From: Rhexocercosporidium sp. MPI-PUGE-AT-0058
Taxonomy: Eukaryota; Ascomycota; Leotiomycetes; Helotiales
Direction of reading: 5' to 3'
Length of the DNA: 64,000 bases
NCBI GenBank assembly: GCA_020746875.1
Contig: JAGTJL010000006.1
Location: 868,001-932,000, forward strand
Shown: piece after piece, positions 56,042 to 64,000 of the stretch
How positions within the stretch are numbered: the stretch's first letter is position 1
How the letters are laid out: every line of letters begins with the position of its first letter
Notes under the pieces: model-generated
Told to the model about the DNA's origin: nothing
Database searches by the model: none
Seen by the model: only the letters and a program-made list of their open reading frames with translations
Position numbers and translations under genes: made by a program

Positions 56042-58925
56042 TTACTGCTCCTTATAATTCCACCACCCCAAACTAATAGTCCTCTGTAGCCATGACCATC
56101 CACTCTCAACCCCCTCGCCCTCCTCCCCATCCCTCACTTCACTAAGACTACTCCCCGCCAGCCCCCTCGCCCTACCAGCAATAGAATAAGGCTGATGATA
56201 CTACAGCCTCCTGATATCCCACATAAGCACAAAAGCTAGACCCGCATACAATACCATGAACGCCAGCATAGCCTGCAGCATAATCTCCGGGGGCCTTCTC
56301 TGTACAATTCTCAGCGGTTCTGATTGTGAAGTTGCTTTGACGGGTTCATGAATAGGGCTGCGCATGTTGTCTGAGATGACTTGGGCCATGTATCGTTGGT
56401 ATAGTACTTGCACGGGATCTGGAGGCTTTTCACTACCTTCCGGGCCGGTGATATTGCTGAATGGGAGTGCATCGACGCCGACGAAGACGCGGCCGAAGAA
56501 GGCGTCGATGGACTCGGCCCAAAGAGGGCCACTACTTGATGAGGCGAATATGTTATTGTAGATGCCACTGATGATATGGAAGTAGTGGGGCTTGATAAGG
56601 AAGTCGAAAGAATCATTTGTGCCGTTCTTTACTCTCGATTTGGATGTTTCGTCGACAGTTGGAGGTTGGAGGAGTTGAAAATCTGGGAGTCGGAATACCA
56701 AAGTAGCGTTCATCTCCTCGATGATTTGAGCACAGAGGAATGGAGGCGCAATGCCGATTCCGTTGACGCTGGGACTGAAGATGAAGTTGAAGTAGAGGGG
56801 TGGGTAGTCGGTGAGTGTAGATGGCTTCCCATTGATGCTCGTGATGTTTTCTGGCGCTCTTTCGCTGTCAAATTGGTATATCTTTCCGATGGTGGTATTG
56901 CTGAATTGGGACTCGTGGTAACGCATGTCGAATGTTACGGCCCCGTTGGGGGATACTGTATTACAGTTGGATAGCAAGGCCGTGTTAACGGTGAGAACAA
57001 GCCGGTCTAGCTCTTGGTGGCTCAGTGAGTGCTTCTGGACTGCTACGCACTGCAGTGATGGCCTCCAAAGAGGCAGTACAACATTCAGAGGTCCCGACTA
57101 GCTTCCGTCCCTAGCGACTTGAGGTACTGCGTAGGATTCATGTTTCCACATTGGATAAGTCATGTTCACTCAGTTGACCAATGATGTGAGCAATCCAGCT
57201 TGGTGGTCGGTGATATTAGCATTTTCGCAGCTACCATTGAACTTGGTCGTCTAGTATATCGTCACATCTGTTGCAATGCTGACGAGATTGACTTCGTAAA
57301 AGGCTGATGTTATGATTGTTAGCAAGCTTCCAACCAGAGCGCCGGGTGTTAATAGAACGATAGGCCAACGACTAGTCTGAATTGAGGTAAACAACAAGTG
57401 AAATAGATTGTAACCCAACTGCGTCGTCTTGATATTCGTTCTCAACTTGTTGATCTGCATGAATTTGTGACATATAAATAGGCTGACAATCGTGAAGTCC
57501 AAGGCGTTCTGCAGAGATGCGACGGAAAATGCGACAAGAGCAGGTAGGTAGTGTGTAAGGACCGCAGTACCTGTCAAGCTTTGTTTAACGATATCGAAGC
57601 CACTTCCCGTGTCGGAAAGATGCTGTACTATTCAAGAATAGCAATGAGAACGAGGATTATCCCAATGACTACGCCCACGACCCATAATCGAGCGATCAGT
57701 GGTGCCTAAAGAGGCTCTAGTTCCATCGGAACCGGTTGTGATTGTTGCTGAGCTCCTTGGATATGTAAATTCATAACTCCCAGTGGTTTTGCAGAAGATT
57801 GGACTGTGAGTCCGGCAAGCTGAGCCTGCAAAGAAGCTTCTGACACATTACCTGTCTCTTTTACATAATCACTCAAGTTTGCGTCGTGGTGTAGCATTTG
57901 GATATAAGTCCGAGAGACCTAGGGCTCTCTATCATCACATCATGACTTCGAAACCGAGTCAACAGAAGTGTCATGATTGTCACAGCCAGGAAGCTCCCGA
58001 CCATCAGAAACGCTGACACGGTGGTGACAGACAATCATCGTTCCTCAAAAATAACGACCCCATCGGTACTTCTTGACGTCGAATTCATCAGATACTAACC
58101 AACAAATTGAGTCACAATCATTAGAGTCAGCGTTTCAGAAGTATCTTTGAAGATTTTGGGATTACTGATTATTTTGAGATAGGTTGCGTTAGAAAGTTTG
58201 GCGACGGATGTGAAAAAGAATCCAGAAGACTGCCCTGCATCCTTGCCGTAAAAGCCAATGTATTTCATCTGATCCAGAAGCAATGCCACATCGCCTATGT
58301 ATACATGTTTCTACGTGGCAGTACTGTCCTTGTCGTGGTTCTTGCAGCTGAGTGTTTGGGAACCAAGAAGTGTCTCGTCCACGCCTGTATCATTGTACAT
58401 GGCCCGGATATCGAGGATCTCTAACCAAAATTTCGCTGATGTAAGGGATGAGTTTGTCCGTGCTAGGTAGGTGAGTTGTTGGCACTCTCAACAGCTATGC
58501 TCCTCGCGATAACATTCTTGGAATCATCTAAGGTATTTCTGGCGATGAGGTTGCTAGCTGGCGGTTCACAGCGGGACGAAACGTGCCAACTCTTGTTTCG
58601 TATGTGGCATTACCAGACTTTGTATTGATATCAGCGGAATAGAAATCGTACGCAGAGTCGGTTATTATTCCCAATGGATACTCCATACCGTATTTCATGC
58701 CGTACGTCGTGGTACCATAAATGAGCCCAGCCGTTGCTTGAGCGGTGATAGTTCCCAATTGCAACCCCTCCGAGAACAGTGATATTGGACCAGTATCTAT
58801 GTCCACCAACACTTTCGAAGATCTCATCGTGATGTTCTTGGGGGAAAGCAACACTATTATACGTTCAAGAAGTCCAGTAAATACCAGTATCTAGAAAGAT
58901 ATGAGAAAGCTTGTCTTAATATATC
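56042..58925 (-). pseudogene. Broken multi-pass membrane protein gene, DUF3433-like
   Basis: Reading 5' to 3' on the minus strand, fragments in family order are spread over three frames. They are an extracellular segment (58920-58528: RSSKVLVDIDTGPISLFSEG), a second segment (58304-58095), a TM helix (FLMVGSFLAVTIMTLLLTRF, about 58035-57976), then LGLISK shifting frame into MLHHDANLSDYVKETG (57897 on). Next come stop 57706, TM helix LWVVGVVIGIILVLIAILE (about 57690-57633), a stop, a long piece with TM helices (57577-57251), more stops to 57000, then an open 258-codon piece (56977-56201). That ends PPEIMLQAMLAFMVLYAGLA, a TAG, and the family tail YHQPYSIAGRARGLAGSS. At least five stops or shifts; some could be unrecognised introns, but not all. 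DUF3433 is assigned from the HNPxSIAG-like tail and the MLHH block. Function unknown. Confidence 0.65.
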
Positions 58926-61900
58926 CTATATCTAGCCAGACAGCATGATGCCAGCACTTTTCCAGCACGGATGCTACTATGAAAACGTATTTGGTGAGTT
59001 CGAGGACTTTGGATACGCAATATTTTCTCTTTCTTTTCGCAGATCGAATAATTCCCCCTCTACTTCTATCTTTGATCTGATGCAAGTACTGACGATCACC
59101 GAAACCCACGCCAGGCGGAGGCTCCCTGTCTAGTCGCCCCCACCATCTCCTGTTGAGTCGTAAATGTCCATCCCATCCTCGCACTCCCAACTACAGTATC
59201 CTCAATACGCAAGTATTACGACTAAGTTTATGTGATAAGGGAACTAGATACTGCTGATATCGTGTCATTTACGAAATCGGATAAATGACGTTCAGCTCGA
59301 GATTTAAGAAGGGAGATTTGGCGGCGGAGAGAGCTTCCTTAAAATCGACATTACACCAGATGGTGGAAGACTTCGTCTCAACGGACATATTCGTTATCAA
59401 GCAGCAGCCACCATGACAGATTTCAAATGATACCTCACGACGAGAGTAAAGTTCATTCTGGTAATTTCTGGGGTTGTGTAATACTCTAGGCCGTCTCTCT
59501 GGCTAGCCCGCCCCTTGACAGAACAGCAAGTCATTGATCGACGATCACGATATGCGACTACTAGATCCGCGAGCCAACCGACCGTAGCTTTAATCTACAA
59601 GATAAGTTGCGTGTATACCTTGTCAATTTGCTCTGAAACGCACTTGCTCATCCATCATGAAGTATTGAACACAGAAGTTGAAGTAGGGCGGTGTAAAGTG
59701 GAGATATTTACTACTAAGCGAGGGGTTTGTTGTCATCAGGGTTTGCTGTCGGTTACAAGAGACTGGACAACTTGAGAGGATGGTAGTATGTACGCGTTTT
59801 CTTGCTCACACTTTTGGGTCCGTTTGTCTTCTGGCTGGCATAAGCCGGCATTCGCTCCGGAAATACATTCCTCTAGTTGCCTCAAAGGATGAGCATTTGG
59901 GTCTCAATACTTAAAGTCAAACATGATTAACAGAGTTCAAATTTGAGACGTGAATTGTCAAATTTTTCTTGCTTGAATTAGTGTCATGTGAAGGTGAAGA
60001 GATCTAGGTATAGCTAGCGTGAAGGGGGGTCGGTGGCTCTGCTTCTTTGAGCAGAGAAGAAATGTCGGATTATAGATCCGAAACCTTAGATTCGCCCATG
60101 TAACCTACAGTTCACTCCAAACGATACCATCTTATTCTTTGATAATCCAGGACTTACAGGTCATTTTCAATCTAGTCTCGTCATATCACAATAGGAACCC
60201 TTGGCACAAGGGATGAAGAAGATTCGACGCAGGAATTAGACTTCAACAATGATACTCCACCTCCAAGAAATCTGATGCTGCAAGCAATAGTCGTCACGCA
60301 CGGCTTGTAACTTGCCGACGGCAAAAATACACACCCGGCTCACAGCGATGAAAATGGACGAGGTAAATTTATGTAGCGGTTGGCGAATGGTGGGCGATTA
60401 GGCTCGACGCTTTCAATGGTCCAATGTCTGTTAACGACTCCAATAATTCCCTGTTAAATGTTGAGAAACTCAGCGATAGAAGGACTTACATCGATGCCAA
60501 AAGCCTCGTATAATCATTATGTCTAACTCTAGGACACTAAACACTCTATGATGTCATTTACTCAAAACAAAGTGCAGGCCAGCGGCTACAAAAATAACGC
60601 ATCGCAATCCATTAGATCATTCCCAACATTTTGATCAAGTCGAAAAGCAACGCAAGACATCGAGATTGTCCCCAAACGTGACTAGGCTATCGTAATCTTA
60701 CAACACGAGCCTGCGAGGCGAGCCGCATCAAAAGCACCGCTTTGAAGCCCAAGCGCAACGATACACAGCTCGCGGAATATCTGCCCGCAACGCATTTCGA
60801 GCAAATTTTTTTTTTCTGGTTTAAGAGATAGGTTGATTGCTGGATCTCTATAAGCGGCAGAACAACACACGAGCGCCATCTACCGTAGATCCCAGTTATT
60901 CGGCCCCTGATGAGCAGGGGAGGGATCAGGCTGCCGGCAGACCTGCAACTTCCGAAAGATAAATAATACAGTTCAGGCTTGAAGCTTGCAGCTTATAACC
61001 TAGTTAGAACTTGGAAACTCTGTTTACGTTTGCGGAGAAAGGCTGGATCCACTTCGCGGAGAGACATCCGACAGATTTGTGGGGAGGAATGGGATGACAA
61101 TGATTGATTCTGCCTGTCAACATCTGCTGTTGTTTCGACAGGGAGCATGGAAGGAATTGAAGGAGGAAAGGAAGGAAGGATTTCTCAGGCTCTTTTACAC
61201 ATGTGTTTCAAAATAAACGGCAGTGCGTGTGGTTCAGATCAATACCAATACTTGAGCTTGGCCCATCGGTGCCTATGTCAAATTCATCCGAACGCTGCAA
61301 TCCTGGCCGGTGTAGGACTTCATCCCTCGCCTCGCAACGGAAGACGCCTCATGCCGTAGGTGTGAAATTTAGATGACGTTTGTGGGAAACATTTTCTGCA
61401 ACTTGCTAGCACCTGCTGTGGGGAATTCAGGGGCCGAAGTTAAGCTGGTGAGGATGTTAATGTCAGCCCGAAATAACTTTTACTGAAAAGCTGGGGTACA
61501 GCAGGCCATTCATGCGGTAAGTACACCTATGCATACGGGATATGGAAACGACCATCAGGTCAGCGCAGGATCGTATGTAAGTCGTATGTTTTTACAAATA
61601 GGTTCAGAAAGTGATAGAATGCGATAGCATCGATATCCGACCTCCCGGTAATCCGATCTGATGCGCCGCTGTGAAGGAGCGAGTAAATGGCTCGCCACGA
61701 CTTGTCTCGTAGGAAACAGACGGCAGCTGGGGAGTAGGAAGGGAGGGGAGGTCAGCCGAATAGCCAGTAATATCCGTGAAGCTATTGTTGATTCACCACC
61801 ACTCAGGCAATTATCGCAAATACGTTCTCGCTTTTTGAAGAAACCAGATAATCTGCTTTCAATTTCTCCGGAATGAAAGCATGGTTGCGTTATTACTGTG

Positions 61901-64000
61901 CTGTCATTTGTATGGAGTTCCGGATCGATTTGGAGGAGGTATTGTGGATCTGACTTGGCTTTGCCTCCTCGCTGCTTCTGGTTTTGCCGCATTAGATCGG
62001 CTCGCCTGGGCTTTGTCAGAGCAGACTGAGCAAAGTTTAGGAAGTATAGACTGGTATGACTGCAGCTAACGTTGCAGTTGATAATCTTATGATATTTGGA
62101 GTGGTAATACGAAGGGAAGTAGCGAGCGTATAGGTAGGCGACACACGTATGGGGCCGTCCTAGTTTCTAATATGAGACGTTGCGTTATCATTCCTGACGT
62201 CGCTAGTGAAAAGATGTTGAAAGAAGGAGGTGAAAACGAAGAGGGAAGTTGCTCGGAAAAATCGAGAAAGGGGCTGCGGTTAGATCTACCTTGTCCTCGA
62301 TCTTCCCCTCTGGAAACCGAACTAAAAAAATAAACAGCAAAGGTCGTTGCTTTCAGTAGTTGCTCTGAAATCCGATAGATTGATTGCAAGGGTTTAACTA
62401 TGGCTTGACTTGGCACTAGATGGGCTACAATAATCTTCAACCTTGCCAGCTGAACTGTCACTTCTTCCTCTTTCACTCCCTAGGCTTTGCTGAGTTATTC
62501 AACACGCCAACAATCGACTCCCCCGTCCCCCTTATTTTCATCTCCACCTCCACACTCCTTTATCGACAAGTGCTGACTGACCTCCACCACCCCCACGCCG
62601 GCCCGTAAGCCTCAAAATCCCCAGAGTCCTAGAGCAACCCCCACACACTCCTTAGACCAACTTTCCAAGAAACAGAAGAGAGACACCTCAACCCTAATTG
62701 GAAGGCCAGCCAATCTCCCGAGTCCCCGTATGTGTAGCCAGCTCATCCATCCATCATCCATGCCTTACGGCAGACGAGACAAGACGAGACGAGACGAGAT
62801 GCCGAAACACCCTACGAATAGAGAAAGGAGACGCAGAGTAAGAAACCATGAACTTCGGTCTTCCTTGCACCGAAGAAGAGACCAGTCAGTCCGTCAGTCA
62901 GTCTAGGCAATAACGTAAACTCGTAATGCTGCCATATCATACCACAAAGCCGTGATGTGATACCTCCTTCCTACTTGCTGCACCATCCCTCACCGCCTCA
63001 TCTATTCCTCCCTTAAACCTGCCTACCTGCCTCCTTCGACGCACAACCAGCGCCTCATATCCTATCGTCTTCTTTCCCATCATCGCTGGGAATCTGACCG
63101 ATGAGCAGCATACGCATGCACTTTGGTGAGGTGGCATCGCATCTTCCACCACTAACCGGGTGCAAGGCGTGAGTGTGCTTTGATGCGGATTCTCAGCCCG
63201 GCCGGCTGGCGAATACATAGTTGTCCAGAATGTCTTCGAATGCACACCCCAGACGGCATGATCCACCCCATGCTTTTGAATTCCAACCCCACGAATTCCT
63301 GGAATAGTGCAATAGCTAGACCACACTGGTTGTAGACTAGAGCTAGCTAAAAGCTAGGAACGTCGTCATCTGTCCCGGATGCAAGGCGGCTTTGGCTTTA
63401 GAGCTGCAATAAGCAAACTCGCTAGTTGTACAGTACATTGCATTCCACGTTCTGGCTTCCCCAGTTATGCGTATGCATGCAGCATAATATTACAGTAATA
63501 ACGGCGCCTTGACTTCAACTCGATACTCACATAACTAACTTTGTGACTTTGTCTTGCTCTGGCCTAGACTCTTACTCTCTAACCAACTTCTCGGACCTCC
63601 CTCCCCAAAGCATTAACTAAAGCCGGGGAAGCCAACCGGTCGGGAGTCCGGGGCAGACGGGAGGGAGCCTTGTCTTGACTCTTGACCTGTCTCGCCCTGA
63701 CTCTGGGAAGCGTGGAGCGAGATTACAGCGCATGGCAGCCCCATCAATGGAACATTCCAGGACCCGTAACATGCCCAACGGACTGGGATCTGGGCTCCAG
63801 GTTCAGGGATGCATGCAGGACGATGTGGTGCGAGGCCGAGGCGGCGGCGCTCCGGATGTCTTACTTTCTTTTTGGGATTTATTATTTTATTTCATTTTGT
63901 GGGTGGGATGAGAGTTGGGCTGCGAAAGAAGGGATGAAGAGATGGTCCGTTTGCATGGGTCTGGTAGGATAAAGTAGACGGACGCCCCCGGCGGCATTCC
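58926..64000. other. Gene-free 5-kb stretch to the window end
   Basis: No frame here shows a family pattern, plausible start and supporting splice signals together. Composition varies; short GACGA repeats occur at 62769-62800 and GTCAGTC repeats at 62884-62903. GC rises after 63600, which may be the upstream region of a gene beyond the window. Confidence 0.5.
62769..62800. repeat. GACGA short tandem repeats
   Basis: Five to six adjacent GACGA/GACAA units in a non-coding region. Confidence 0.7.

Overview
The window looks like nuclear DNA of a filamentous ascomycete (Pezizomycotina; Leotiomycetes is my best guess, from the style of the proteins and a DUF3433-type membrane protein relic). The evidence is gene content plus many short GT..AG introns (48-117 bp), long leaders, simple-sequence tracts and gene-free stretches of 1-5 kb. 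There is no bacterial organisation. All gene models are hand-spliced from the sequence; exon joins were checked for reading-frame consistency, not against RNA.

Layout. 0-13 kb: 5' part of mitochondrial NADP-isocitrate dehydrogenase (-, cut by the window edge), a C2H2 zinc-finger protein (-), the CCR4-NOT subunit NOT3/NOT5 (-) divergent from D-aminoacyl-tRNA deacylase (+), then a cyclophilin-40 (+). 13-22 kb: a BUD2/CLA2-type RasGAP (-), a conserved disordered protein (-) divergent from mitoribosomal protein MRPL20/mL58 (+). 22-25 kb: gene-poor, with a tandem CCAAT tract. 25-36 kb: an NBR1-type autophagy receptor (-), a Barentsz/CASC3-like protein (-), and divergently a metallo-beta-lactamase (lactonase-like) enzyme with a 15-nt microexon (+). 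36-45 kb: a giant ankyrin-type protein (-) divergent from a VWA/alpha-kinase (+). 45-48 kb: no gene, but a striking degenerate tandem array of about 15 units. 48-54 kb: a GST-like protein (+) and an ATF/CREB bZIP factor of the Atf1 type (+). 54-64 kb: gene-poor, with one broken DUF3433 membrane-protein gene (-).

Most genes are independent housekeeping or regulatory genes (mRNA decay, mRNP, mitochondrial translation, tRNA proofreading, polarity, stress response, selective autophagy). There is no biosynthetic cluster. The least explained signal is the array at 45.08-46.46 kb: two short motifs recur at a fixed mutual spacing (about 30 bp) while the sequence between units varies. One motif contains ATGACTTCAT, one base away from the CRE palindrome bound by ATF/CREB proteins, a family encoded 6 kb further on.
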